Assembly (NCBI RefSeq): GCF_050003625.1
Contig: NC_134398.1
Location: 93,005,248 to 93,069,247 of the forward strand
Length of the DNA stretch: 64,000 bases
Source of the DNA: Haematobia irritans
Taxonomy: Eukaryota; Arthropoda; Insecta; Diptera; Muscidae
Direction: 5' to 3'
Part shown: one piece after another, positions 1 through 11,365 of the stretch
Layout of the letters: each line of letters begins with the position of its first letter
Position numbering within the stretch: the first letter of the stretch is position 1
Translations under genes and position numbers: made by a program
Notes under the pieces: generated by a model
Told to the model about the DNA's origin: nothing
Seen by the model: only the letters and a program-made list of their open reading frames with translations
Database searches by the model: none

Positions 1-979
1 ATTTTGCAAGTTTTTCGAGACTCATAAAATATTCGGATGTACGGAATTTGAGGAATATCGGTTGATATACACGCCAATTATGACCAGATCGGTGAAAAAT
101 ATATATGGCAGCTATATCTAAATCTGAACCGATTTTTTCCAAAATCAATAGGGATCATCTTTGAGCCAAATTTTAGGACAATTGGACTAAAACTGCGAGC
201 TGTACTTTGCACACAAAAATACATCAACAGACAGACAGACAGACAGACGGACATCGCTAAATCGACTCAGAATTTAATTCTAAGACGATCGGTATACTAA
301 ACGATGGGTCGCAGACTTTTCCTTCTTGGCGTTACATACAAATGCACAAACTTATTATACCCTGTACCACAGTAGTGGTGAAGGGTATAAATATGGGAAA
401 CATTTAAATCTGGAGCAATTTTAAGAAAACTTCGCAAAAGTTTATTTATGATTTATCGCTCGATATATATGCATTAGAAGTTTAGGAAAATTAGAGTCAT
501 TTTTATAACTTTTCGACTAAGCAGTGGCGATTTTACAAGGAAAATGTTGGTATTTTGACCATTTTTGTCGAAATCAGAAAAACATATATATGGGAGCTAT
601 ATCTAAATCTGAACCGATTTCAACCAAATTTGGCACGCATAGCTACAATGCTAATTCTACTCCCTGTGCAAAATTTCAACTCAATCGGAGTTAAAAATTG
701 GCCTCTGTGGTCATATGAGTGTAAATCGGGCGAAAGCTTTATATGGGAGCTATATCTAAATCTGAACCGATTTCAACCAAATTTGACACGCATAGCTATA
801 ATGCTAATTCTACTCCCTGTGCAAAATTTCAACTAAATCGGAGCAAAAAATTTGCCTCTGTGGGCAAATGAGTGTAAATCGGGCGAAAGCTATATATGGG
901 AGCTATATCTAAATCTGAACCGATTTGGCTGATATTTTGCAAGTTTTTCGAGACTCATAAAATATTCGGATGTACGGAA
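1..979. repeat. Truncated copy of a foldback-type tandem-repeat element
   Basis: The stretch matches, almost base for base, the interior of the element at 2505-6116. It ends one ~1.24-kb unit (to about 392) and begins the next one at 393. It contains ~155-bp subunits, each starting near TATATGGGAGCTATATC. Both ends are missing: the left end lies outside the window and the right end breaks at about 979, directly against Gypsy gag. No inverted terminus and no target duplication is visible at that junction. Small ORFs inside (for example 555-836) are translations of the repeat. Confidence 0.85.
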
Positions 980-2098
980 CAACATAACTCTCAGACAGGA
1001 TACAATGTAGATCAACCAAATATAGATTTAGGCAGACCGGACCAAGCCGATGACAAAATACCTGATATTGTCAAATGTATCAGGGAATTCTCCGGACAAC
1101 CGGGACAATTTGGGTCTTGGCGGAAGAGTGTGGAACGAGTTTTGAATTGTTACGAATCTGTTAAAAATTCTGCAAAATATTATTGTATTATTCATGCAAT
1201 TAGAAATAAGATTACAGGAGAAGCAGATGCAATTCTGGAGTCTTATAATACTCCACTTGATTGGAGAGAAATCTCTAATTGCTTAATAAACCATTACGCG
1301 GATAAGAGGGATCTCAGAACCCTAGAATACCAAATGGGTTCATTGAGTCAAGGCAATAAATCCGTAATAGAATTTTACCAACAAGTTTACAGTCACTTAT
1401 CTCTTATCTTAGAAAAAATATCGTGTATGGATCTAAGTAACGACTCCTTGAACTTATTTACATCTTCCTACAGAGACAAGGCATTGGATACGTTTATTCG
1501 TGGTTTGAAAGGAAATCTTCCGAACCTACTGGGAATAAGCGAACCTAAGGATTTGCCCCAAGCCTTGCAAATTTGCCTGAAACTGGAAAATCAAAACACC
1601 AGATCAGACCAATTAAATAACCCAAAAAAATCGAATAACCCAAATAGTTTCGCAAGGAAAAATAACCAATACCAAATGCCACAATCTACGGCTCCATTTT
1701 ATTATCCAAATCAATATCGATACCACCAATACGGGCCACTACATCATGTAAATAGTTATCAAAACAATTATCCAAGAAATGGAATCAATTTTAATTCGAA
1801 TCGTCAGGGTTTCGCTCTTAACAATAATAATAACAACGCTCCACCACCTAGACCAAGTGCGCCAAAACCTGCGCCACGTCCTGAACCAATGGATATAGAC
1901 GCCTCAATGAGGTCGCGAAATATAAATTATATGAACAGACCAAGCGACAGTGACAGATATTTTGGTAGAAGACCACCACAAGATACAACAGATCAAAACA
2001 AAAGACAGAGAAATTATCATATAAATACTGGCGAGATTATGAAGAAGAAATTCAAAAATCAAATGAAGACTTCGATCAATCACTCGAAGAATACTTAG
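980..2098 (+). pseudogene. Gypsy/errantivirus-like gag (5' truncated)
   Basis: This is the structural (capsid/nucleocapsid) polyprotein of an errantivirus-like Gypsy element. The reading frame can be opened upstream at 896, but residues before about 980 come from the adjacent repeat, so the true gag start is missing. About 370 codons remain. The central capsid-like part is rich in W, L and charged residues (WRKSVERVLNCYESV). The C-terminal part is N/Q/P-rich with short proline runs and the PMDIDASM...NYMNRP signature typical of this Gypsy group; there is no CCHC knuckle, as usual for errantiviruses. It is followed by pol in the -1 frame. The 5' LTR and leader are absent, so this copy cannot be complete. 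Confidence 0.85.
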
Positions 2099-2266
2099 AC
2101 CCATCGTTTCCCCGTAATGAAACTAACGAAGAAGAATATCATGACCGCACAGATTTTTTAGACATAAACGTTCCTCATTGCCCTACATCGAATGGAAATG
2201 GGGAACAAAATTACTAAAAATATTGATAGATACCGGATCTAACAAAAACTATATTCAGTCTAGACA
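2041..2266 (+). pseudogene. Gypsy pol start: linker and first part of protease
   Basis: After gag, coding potential moves to the -1 frame: an acidic linker runs from about 2041 to 2213. A further one-base shift near 2208-2216 brings in the aspartic protease motif LIDTGS at about 2223-2240. Protease coding is cut at 2266 by the CAC...GTG element and resumes at 8260 in register once that element and one copy of the CA duplication are discounted. The gag-pol -1 shift is normal for the family. The second shift looks like a mutation. Confidence 0.8.
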
Positions 2267-2616
2267 CACAGAAAAAAGAGTGTCTTGTAAATTTAAGGAC
2301 CATTTTAACTTTCACATAGTTCAACAAATTTACTGTAATATAGTTCATTTTTCGTAACCACAACGAAAATTAATTTAGCTAAAGGAAAACTTATAAAAAT
2401 TCAGTAAATGTTTTTTAGTTCACTAACTACGAAATGGGAAGGATTTTTCCTTAAATAAATTTCCAACACAGTGGTTAATGCATCGTTGATTCTATTATAA
2501 AACAAGTAAGGAAAGTCTAAAGTCGGGCGGGGCCGACTATATTATACCCTGCACCACTTTGTAGATCTAAATTTTCGATACCATATCATATCCGTCAAAT
2601 GTGTTGGGGCTATATA

Positions 2617-3549
2617 AAGGGTGATTTGTTAAGAGCTTGATAACTTTTTAAAAAAAAAAAACGCATAAAATTTGCAAAATCTCATCGGTTCTTTATTTGA
2701 AACGTTAGATTGGTCCATGACATTTACTTTTTGAAGATAATTTCATTTAAATGTTGACCGCGGCTGCGTCTTATGTGGTCCATTCGGAAAGTCCAATTTT
2801 GGGCAACTTTTTCGAGCATTTCGGCCGGAATAGCCCGAATTTCTTCGGAAATGTTGTCTTCCAAAGCTGGAATAGTTGCTGGCTTATTTCTGTAGACTTT
2901 AGACTTGACGTAGCCCCACAAAAAATAGTCTAAAGGCGTCAAATCGCATGATCTTGGTGGCCAACTTACCGGTCCATTTCTTGAGATGAATTGTTCTCCG
3001 AAGTTTTCCCTCAAAATGGCCATAGAATCGCGAGCTGTGTGGCATGTAGCGCCATCTTGTTGAAACCACATGTCAACCAAGTTCAGTTCTTCCATTTTTG
3101 GCAACAAAAAGTTTGTTAGCATCGAACGATAGCGATCGCCATTCACCGTAACGTTGCGTCCAACAGCATCTTTGAAAAAATACGGTCCAATGATTCCACC
3201 AGCGTACAAACCACACCAAACAGTGCATTTTTCGGGATGCATGGGCAGTTCTTGAACGGCTTCTGGTTGCTCTTCACTCCAAATGCGGCAATTTTGCTTA
3301 TTTACGTAGCCATTCAACCAGAAATGAGCCTCATCGCTGAACAAAATTTGTCGATAAAAAAGCGGATTTTCTGCCACTGATTTTGGTAATAAAATTCAAT
3401 GATTTGCAAGCGTTGCTCGTTAGAAAGTCTATTCATGATGAAATGTCAAAGCATACTGAGCATCTTTCTCTTTGACACCATGTCTGAAATCCCACGTGAT
3501 CTGTCAAATACTAATGCATGAAAATCCTAACCTCAAAAGAATCACCCTT
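2617..3549 (-). mobile_element. rosa-type (DD41D) mariner, internally deleted
   Basis: Ends AAGGGTGATT... and ...AATCACCCTT are inverted repeats (10 bp perfect, then weaker), flanked by TA at 2615-2616 and 3550-3551, the standard Tc1/mariner target duplication. Removing the insert rejoins sequence matching the uninterrupted right terminus of the host foldback element near 5990. At 933 bp it is shorter than a full mariner (about 1.3 kb), and the transposase N-terminus is missing. Confidence 0.92.
2724..3377 (-). pseudogene. mariner transposase, DD41D catalytic part
   Basis: The protein would cut and rejoin element ends. The 217-residue ORF carries the DDE/D core in order: D in FSDEAHF (about residue 15), D in WFQQDGATCH (about 107) and a third D in LTPLDYFLWG. 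There are 41 residues between the second and third acidic residues, the hallmark of the rosa (DD41D) group. The paired helix-turn-helix DNA-binding N-terminus (roughly 120 residues in the family) is absent; only ~170 bp separate the ORF start from the element end and they contain an in-frame break. The catalytic part is uninterrupted, so the deletion may be fairly recent, but the product could not bind ends on its own. Confidence 0.9.
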
Positions 3550-3687
3550 TATAAAGGTTTGTCCCAAATACATACATTTAAATATCACTCGATCTGGACA
3601 GAATTTGATAGACTTCTACAAAATCTATAGACTCAAAATTTAAGTCGGCTAATGCACTAGGGTGGAACACAATGTTAGTAAAAAAAA

Positions 3688-5990
3688 ATATGGGAAACAT
3701 TTAAATCTGGAGCAATTTTAAGAAAACTTCGCAAAAGTTTATTTATGATTTATCGCTCGATATATATGCATTAGAAGTTTAGGAAAATTAGAGTCATTTT
3801 TACAACTTTTCGACTAAGCAGTGGCGATTTTACAAGGAAAATGTTGGAATTTTGACCATTTTTGTCGAAATCAGAAAAACATATATATGGGAGCTATATC
3901 TAAATCTGAACCGATTTCAACCAAATTTGGCACGCATAGCTACAATGCTAATTCTACTCCCTGTGTAAAATTTCAACTAAATCGGAGTTAAAAATTGGCC
4001 TCTACGGTCATATGAGTGTAAATCGGGGGAAAGCTATATATGGGAGATATATCTAAATCTGAACCGATTTCAACCAAATTTGGCACGCATAGCTACAATG
4101 CTAATTCTACTCCCTGTGCAAAATTTCAACTAACTCGGAGCAAAAAAATTGGCCTCTGTGGTCATATGAGTGTAAATCGGGCGAAAGCTATATATGGGAG
4201 CTATATCTAAATCTGAACCGATTTCAACCAAATTTGGCATTCATAGCTACAATGCTAATTATACTCCCTGTGCAAAATTTCAACTAAATCGGAGCAAAAA
4301 ATTGGCCTCTGTGGTCATTTGAGTGTAAATCGGGCGAAAGCTATATATGGGAGCTATATCTAAATCTGAACCGATTTCAACCAAATTTGAAACGCATAGC
4401 TATAATGCTAATTCTACTCCCTGTGCAAAATTTCAACTAAATCGGAGCAAAAAATTGGCCTCTGTGGGCAAATGAGTGTAAATCGGGCGAAAGCTATATA
4501 TGGGAGCTATATCTAAATCTGAACCGATTTGGCTGATATTTTGCAAGTTTTTCGAGACTCATAAAATATTCGGATGTACGGAATTTGAGGAATATCGGTT
4601 GATATACACGCCAATTATGACCAGATCGGTGAAAAATATATATGGCAGCTATATCTAAATCTGAACCGATTTTTTCCAAAATCAATAGGGATCATCTTTG
4701 AGCCAAATTTTAGGACAATTGGACTAAAACTGCGAGCTGTACTTTGCACACAAAAATACATCAACAGACAGACAGACAGACAGACAGACGGACATCGCTA
4801 AATCGACTCAGAATTTAATTCTAAGACGATCGGTATACTAAACGATGGGTCGCAGACTTTTCCTTCTTGGCGTTACATACAAATGCACAAACTTATTATA
4901 CCCTGTACCACAGTAGTGGTGAAGGGTATAAATATGGGAAACATTTAAATCTGGAGCAATTTTAAGAAAACTTCGAAAAAGTTTATTTATGATTTATCGC
5001 TCGATATATATGCATTAGAAGTTTAGGAAAATTAGAGTCATTTTTATAACTTTTCGACTAAGCAGTGGCGATTTTACAAGGAAAATGTTGGTATTTTGAC
5101 CATTTTTGTCGAAATCAGAAAAACATATATATGGGAGCTATATCTAAATCTGAACCGATTTCAACCAAATTTGGCACGCATAGCTACAATGCTAATTCTA
5201 CTCCCTGTGTAAAATTTCAACTAAATCGGAGTTAAAAATTGGCCTCTACGGTCATATGAGTGTAAATCGGGCGAAAGCTATATATGGGAGATATATCTAA
5301 ATCTGAACCGATTTCAACCAAATTTGGCACGCATAGCTACAATGCTAATTCTACTCCCTGTGCAAAATTTCAACTAAATCGGAGCAAAAAATTGGCCTCT
5401 GTGGTCATATGAGTGTAAATCGGGCGAAAGCTATATATGGGAGCTATATCTAAATCTGAACCGATTTCAACCAAATTTGGCAGGCATAGCTACAATGCTA
5501 ATTCTACTCCCTGTGCAAAATTTCAACTAAATCGGAGTTAAAAATTGGCCTCTGTGGTCATATGAGTGTAAATCGGGCGAAAGCTTTATATGGGAGCTAT
5601 ATCTAAATCTGAACCGATTTCAACCAAATTTGACACGCATAGCTATAATGCTAATTCTACTCCCTGTGCAAAATTTCAACTAAATCGGAGCAAAAAATTT
5701 GCCTCTGTGGGCAAATGAGTGTAAATCGGGCGAAAGCTATATATGGGAGCTATATCTAAATCTGAACCGATTTGGCTGATATTTTGCAAGTTTTTCGAGA
5801 CTCATAAAATATTCGGATGTACGGAATTTGAGGAATATCGGTTGATATACACGCCAATTTTGACCAGAACGGTGAAAAATATATATGGCAGCTATATCTA
5901 AATCTGAACCGATTTTTTCCAAAATCAATAGGGATCGTCTTTGAGCCGAAACAGGACCCTATACCAAATTTTAGGACAATCACCTTCAAA
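3688..5990. repeat. Higher-order tandem repeat (~1.24-kb units of ~155-bp subunits)
   Basis: Two copies of a ~1.25-kb unit begin at about 3688 and 4935 (ATATGGGAAACATTTAAATC). Each consists of a unique head, four or five ~155-bp subunits (GGGAGCTATATCTAAATC ... GTAAATCGGGCGAAAGCT) and a tail with a (CAGA)n run and TTATACCCTGTACCAC. Identity between units is very high. The fragment at 1-979 has the same phase. Confidence 0.85.
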
Positions 5991-6116
5991 CCACCTACCT
6001 TTATATATAGCCCCCAACACATTTGACGGATGTGATATGGTATCGAAAATTTAGATCTACAAAGTGGTGCAGGGTATAATATAGTCGGCCCCGCCCGACT
6101 TTAGACTTTCCTTACT

Positions 6117-6950
6117 GGTTATTATATGTTGGAGTGTTTTTCCTCACATTGAAAATTTTAGATAAAGTAGAATAAAAAGTAGTTAATATAATCCTTGACG
6201 GGTGTATATAATTTTTTAGAGATTCCTCATAGATTTGGTATATATTTTACCTTAACTTATAGATAGAATTCCAACTAATCAATAAACGTGCTACTGGAAA
6301 ATGTGAGTGCATCATGTGAGGGAGTTTTTAGAGACATTTTGTGTATATCTCGTTTGATTGTTTGTGTTTGTTATTGCGTCATTTATGCTGTTGTTGGTTG
6401 TTTTGATTCTAGAGACAATGGAATGTTCCTTGTGTGTTGTTGGTATTTTTTGTGGTGAGAGTTGTTTTCTTGCAATAGCGAGATCAGAAAGGGATCGTGT
6501 GTGTGTGTGTGTGGAGTTGTTTTTCTTTACGGCAGGTATGTATCCTTTATGACTATTTGTGTCTTTGAGTTTTATTGTTGCATTCAGTTATGTTGATGCA
6601 TTTATGAAGTGCACACGTGGATTTAATTTTGCAAAATTGTGCGTGCGGTATTGGTGTTTATTAATGAAAATACATTTATTCGGAACATTTTAGAAACTAC
6701 GAAGTGAATGATGTGATGTTAGAGTAATCAACAACGCTTTTTATTGATAAAAAAAAAAACAAACAACAGATTAAGGAACTGTATATTTCTGTTAATAGTT
6801 TAAAATTAGTGCGGATTTTTAATTGATTTACATAAAAAATATACAACATGAGTGGTAATAGGATGATCTATATTTGTTATACATCTGGATCACAGGTTGG
6901 AGATGCAACCATTTTTTTAATATATATTTTTTATGTTACAGCAATTCCTA
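6117..6950. other. A+T-rich unique part of CAC...GTG copy 0
   Basis: No protein homology is visible. A (GT)n run lies at about 6498-6512, and a good 5' splice-site match (gcag|gtatgt) follows at 6535/6536. Its layout parallels the first-exon region of the 2.71-kb members (58740-59040): G/T-rich text followed by a gtatgt donor. Confidence 0.4.
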
Positions 6951-6951
6951 C

Positions 6952-7173
6952 AGGTGAGTACTAAATTCGAGTTTAGCCGCTAAAATTAAAAATAAATCAC
7001 TAAGAAAAGTATAAAATTATACGTCTTCGATACAAATTTAAATATAACTTGATGGAAAATAGCCCAAACCAAGTTTTTTATAAAGATTATTTTTTTTATA
7101 ATGGATTATTAAAGAAAACTTATCATGAAAATTGCGATTTTAGCCTCTAAACTCGAACTTAATATACACCTTA
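6952..7173. mobile_element. Small MITE with TTCGAGTTTAG inverted ends
   Basis: About 222 bp. The ends AGGTG...TAAATTCGAGTTTAG and the reverse complement of ...CTAAACTCGAACTTAATATACACCT are inverted repeats of ~25 bp with a few mismatches. A related single end occurs at about 30648-30685. No ORF. Target duplication is not determined. Confidence 0.65.
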
Positions 7174-7277
7174 AATACTAAATGCTATACTGACAAGTGG
7201 AAATTATAATATTTTTTATTTTATAATATTTTTTATTTCAAATATATTCTGAGAATAATTTCAAAAACGTCCATTAG

Positions 7278-7623
7278 TCCATGGATATGATTCCAATAAT
7301 GTACCTACTGGATGGATTTTTCAATGTGGTAAGTTTTTCTATAAACGGTATTGTGTCCGTTTTTAATAAAACCAAAATTTCAATTTATTAAAAATAATTA
7401 TTTTCACTTGCAGGTAGACAGGTCTTGTAATGGTAATTTATTTGAATATTCTTACTGTTTAATGCTAATTAAGCTGATATCCTTATTGGATTTAGGAAAT
7501 ACTCTTGAAAACCGTAAGTTAAAAATCAATATGAACGATAGAATTTGATAATATTTTTCTTATATTTTGTATAACTTTGCAATTTCAGATGCTTATAAGA
7601 CAAATCCGCCGAACAAAAGATAG
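7278..7623 (+). other. Possible three-exon small ORF (60 codons) in copy 0
   Basis: Three blocks, 7278-7328, 7414-7513 and 7589-7623, are bounded by good splice-site matches (cattag|, |gtaagt, ttgcag|, |gtaagt, tttcag|). Joined, they keep one open frame from ATG 7281 to TAG 7621, with junction phases 0 and 1. An AATAAA-like signal follows at about 7801. I do not recognise the product; it is short and hydrophobic. A K-x-I-x-L-L-D stretch vaguely recalls fatty-acid elongases but is far too short to call. The agreement of frame across two introns may be chance. Confidence 0.3.
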
Positions 7624-8259
7624 TCAAAATCGATGAAATTGGACAATTCAATTGAATATAGCAACTTATGCCACGTATATCTTTCATATGGATAGAAAAC
7701 ATGGAAATTTAAATTAATTAGTTTAGTCCTAATAACATAGAATATTACTCTTTTGAAGAAGCAATTACTAACTACCGACAAGTAACTGCATCCAACGTTC
7801 TAATAAAAATATTTCCTTTATTGTATATCATAACCCATAGTTTTGTGTAATTTAATAATAATTTTTTGAAATAAAATTCTGGTGGTAATAGAAAATTTAC
7901 TTGTTTTGTACGAAAAATTTCTTAGTTGTATACAGGCTTGTTGTACCTTTGATTCCTCAATTTCTCTACTTTTTTGAAAATTATACCGACAAACAGTTTA
8001 TTTCAAACCAATTTCTTAATACAGGTTTCCCAAAAAATTGTCAATTTTTCCGGATAGCAGGAATATTTTGAATTTGTTTAACTATATTCTTCCCACAGCA
8101 TAGTAATAATGAACTAAAATACGATGCAATACATGAACTAATTTATAAGAAAATCATGAACTTATCTAGATGAAAAAAATCTTTGGCGCCAAATCATGGT
8201 CATTCTTACTATGGGTTAGTTCATTTTTCATAAAAAATAGTAAACTTTTTTTCGGTGCA

Positions 8260-8651
8260 CGTAAAATATCCAATACCGAATAATTCTGATTTTTACACAG
8301 ACTCCGCTGGAGGAGAACTTAAAGTTAGCAATCATACATTTGTAGAACTTTTTTATCCGGATAGACCAGTTAAATTTTATTTGCTCCCTTCTCTTACATC
8401 CTTTGATGCAATTATCGGTAATGATACCTTAAGAGATTTGTCCGCTGTAATCTATACAAAATATAATTATATGATCATAAACGATAATGTTAAGATTGAA
8501 ATGAAACAAGCTCCTTTTATGAACGTTAATTCAATTATATTGAGAAATCACCACATGACATCACATCAAATAGAAATAGAAATACTGAACAGTTTATCGA
8601 CTAGATATGCGTCACTTTTTACAGACCCAAATGAAAAATTGACATATAGCA
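8260..8651 (+). pseudogene. Gypsy pol: rest of protease and linker to RT
   Basis: This is the second block of the left provirus. The frame (open from 8255 to 8668) continues the protease interrupted at 2266, including the flap-like region and the FDAIIGNDTL motif that follows protease in errantivirus pol. Coding is cut at 8651 by the next element. The last few residues of the nominal ORF (after 8651) come from the inserted element's terminus. Confidence 0.85.
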
Positions 8652-9216
8652 CACTGAAAAAACAGTGAACCCTTTTCCATTGCAAAATGAACTAAACTGT
8701 AGTAATATTGACCATGATTTAGCCCTTAAGATTTTTTCAACTTGTCTAGTTTATAATTCTCTTAAATTTTAGTTAATCTATAACATTGTATTTTAGTTCA
8801 TTTTTACAACACCATAAGATATATATACCCCTACCAAGTTAAAAAGTCAGTATTATTTTGGTTTACCTGCTTATTTTTTGGGAAACCCGATAATAAAAAG
8901 TGGTTAACAGTCTCCTTAAAATGTCGACGACTAAACTATTTTTAAATCAATCATTCCACAGTACAGAGAAATTAAATAATTAAAGGAACAACAACCCGTT
9001 TTACTATTATGAAAATTTTCATACATTAAAATTCAACTTTCTTTAAGCAAAAGTACTTTATTATAAAAACTTATGATGAGAGTTCTTAATACAATGTTTT
9101 TGTGAATAAAAATTATGACCACGTGGACCAAGAAAGTAGTTTATTTTAACTCGCTATTTGGACATTTTGACTTTTCCTTAGTTTTTTATTCATCGTTAGT
9201 ATATTCACATATCTTG

Positions 9217-10182
9217 CTGAAAAAATGGAAGGAATAATGAAAATTGTTAAAAATTAACATGTAATAAAATATAATTTTTAATCTCTTTAAATTAGCTTGT
9301 AACTTACCATATTTGGGGGCATTTTATTAAATGGTGTAAGGAATTCAACTTTTCTTAGATAAACGTACCTCATAAAGTTTGTACCTGAAACAATTAGAGA
9401 AATAATAAATTAAGTAATATATTAACTCATAAAACTGTGTTGTTATCGATGTGAAGGACATAATACAATAAATATTCTTGTCAAAAGAAAGCCAAAGTTT
9501 TAATATAAAACTTACCAATTCTCTATTAAATTGTACGCTGAGGTTAAAAAGTTATCGAAATTCATTTGGGGATACTCTGAAATTAAATATTTATTTTTTA
9601 CATTAAATAGAAAACATTAAATTGGTTTCCAAAAAATCTAATTAAAAAATAATATGCATAAAAAAACTAAATATTCTGGTTAAAAGAATGTTAAAGAAAG
9701 CTTACCAATTAATAAAAATGTTTCCAAATTGTTATTCTGAAATTAAATATTTGTTTTTTACAATAAAAATATTAAATTTGTTTCCAAAAATATTTGATTA
9801 AAGTAATACTAAAATAAGGTATTAAAAACCTGTAATTTTTGACAATAAAAATGTCATTAAAGCGTAAATATTCTAGTGAGAAAAAAGCCAATTTTTAAAA
9901 GAAAACTTACCACTTCTCTATTAAATTATATGCTGAGGAGAAATATAAAAATTTGCCCGAATCCATCTGGGGTTGCTCTTAACTTAGATATTTTTTTACA
10001 ACAAAGAAAAACATGAAACTTGTTAAAAATAATAATAATAATAATAATTAGCAAATAATAATATACATAAAGAATATTATTTTTTAATAGAAAACCACAT
10101 TGAAAAAGAACTCTTACCTATTTATCATTAAACTATACGCTGAGGTGTAACAAACAATTTTCCAAATTCATCTGGACTTACT
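9217..10182 (-). other. Array of five exon-like modules (copy 1)
   Basis: On the minus strand, in order, blocks 10118-10182 (65 nt), 9911-9977 (67), 9706-9736 (31), 9516-9576 (61) and 9308-9384 (77) are each preceded by a polypyrimidine-poor tttcag/ttaag and followed by gtaag. A last acceptor (ttttttcag) at about 9217 opens a terminal block containing AATAAA-like hexamers. Four modules share a consensus (AGTAACCCCAgATGAATTTg ... CCTCAGCGTA ... AATAGAGAATTG), so they look duplicated from one unit together with their introns. The modules mostly contain stops in all frames. Only the last two junctioned blocks give a short open frame conserved in both copies. Confidence 0.55.
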
Positions 10183-10389
10183 CTGAAATTGAATATTTAT
10201 TTTTTACATTGAATAATAAAAATTAAATTAGATAAAACAATTTCAATATACTTTCCGTTTCAGCATTTTTTTTCCTAAATATTGAACATTCTTAATAACT
10301 TTTTTCTAAGCTACCGATCATCACTTCGCCATCGTACATCTCATCGCTAAAATATTAATAACTTTCATTTCAAAGTTTTAATAAACAAA

Positions 10390-10760
10390 CACCAATATAT
10401 GTCTAAAAAAAACCAAAATATTCCATACCTTTATATTCCCTTCTTACATACTGGCTAAAAAGATGCAACAGCCCACGCCAACGCCAACTATATAACTGAA
10501 GCATGCCAAACAAAACCAAGCAAAACCAAAACATTTCTACAACAACAAAAACACATGTGCCTTCATTGAAAACAACACCTCATCCAGACAAATAAACCAT
10601 TCGCCAATAATAAACACACACACAAACCACTGAAAGAACAAAAACAACCCCACGCTCAGATATACACAACATCCCCTTCACTCGCTACCATTTCTCATTA
10701 TTGCATTGCATGCTCTCACTCTCAAAAAAAATTCAAGTAACATCATCTTTACATTAAACA
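10390..10760 (+). other. Putative promoter/first-exon region of copy 1
   Basis: This C/A-rich segment is the least A+T-rich part of the element. It is conserved with 58740-59040 and 62990-63290. On the minus strand it ends in a gtatgt-like donor position (copy 2: gcaa|gtatgt). In other copies the plus-strand equivalent is open (75 and 119 codons), but here a TAA interrupts it. I see no family match. Confidence 0.3.
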
Positions 10761-11365
10761 TATTCCACTTTGACGAGAAAGATCTCTGTACTACGCATTA
10801 GTTCATCGCATCTGTCCACAATTTACTATAAAAACAATACTCTTAAATGCATATCAGTATAAGAACGATGAAACGTTTAACTTAAAATTAGCAAAAACTT
10901 CATGAAATGATATCTACCAATTTTTGACGAAAATGTCTATAAATTTAATTACATGTGAACTAAAAATATTTCATTGGGAAATTTTTTACCAACAATTATT
11001 AACCATAGGAATTGTCAGTTGCTATCCACTTTCAAGTTAATTTTTCGTAAAAAAATATTTTCTCATACAAAAAAATCTTATGGTAAATTACACTTATTAT
11101 TTAGATAATACTTTACATTTCACAAGTAGTTTTATAGCATGACAAACGAATTTTTAACTACCAGTTAAGAAATTTTTTAAGGAAATTTCCATCGTATTTT
11201 GTAGGCCATGAACTAAACGATTGCTACTTAGAATTTGTAAAATTTCCTTTCGAGTAGTTAATTTTCGTTGAAGATACGAAAAATGAACTAAAATTCTGGA
11301 AAATTCTTGTAATAAATTATTGTAAAAATCTTCTTAAATTTACGAGACACTTTTTTTTCTGTGCA

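Larger units (their letters stand above)
2505..6116. mobile_element. Foldback-type element with ~112-bp terminal inverted repeats
   Basis: The first ~112 bp (starting AGTAAGGAAAGTCTAAAGTC) reappear as the reverse complement at about 5998-6116 with only two or so differences. The interior is a tandem array (see 3688-5990). A mariner at 2617-3549 is inserted in the left part. No coding capacity of its own is visible. Target duplication is not clear. The family is one I know as abundant in muscid genomes, recognisable by TATACCCTGCACCAC near the ends. Confidence 0.85.
2267..8257. mobile_element. CAC...GTG element, copy 0 (diverged relative, TSD CA)
   Basis: The left end is CACAGAAAAAAGAGTG and the right end is ...CTTTTTTTCGGTG, an imperfect inverted pair. 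Each side is flanked by CA (2265-2266 and 8258-8259), and removing the insert restores the Gypsy protease frame. The first ~200 bp resemble the ends of the elements at 58118 and 60971 (TTAGTTCATTTTTCGTA..., ACGAAAATTAA). The interior is strongly diverged and hosts a foldback element (2505-6116) and a small MITE (6952-7173). The remaining right part (6117-8257) has splice-site-like signals (gcag|gtatgt at 6535/6536 and those listed at 7278-7623). No transposase is seen. Confidence 0.8.
8652..11363 (-). mobile_element. 2.71-kb CAC...GTG element, copy 1 (TSD CA)
   Basis: Ends CACTGAAAAAACAGTG and ...CACTTTTTTTTCTGTG form a 16-bp imperfect inverted repeat, flanked by CA (8650-8651, 11364-11365). 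It is 2712 bp; the copy at 58118-60828, in the opposite orientation, is 2711 bp and colinear. Strand is given by the exon-like array it contains (see 9308-10182). There is no transposase, so it should be non-autonomous. It interrupts Gypsy pol between protease and reverse transcriptase. Confidence 0.9.

Noticed and set aside
555..836. 93-codon ORF
   Set aside because: It lies wholly inside the ~155-bp tandem subunits and repeats itself; no coding evidence.
7414..7513. Captured fatty-acid elongase exon
   Set aside because: Resemblance is limited to a K-x-I-x-L-L-D stretch; too short and lacks the HxxHH box.
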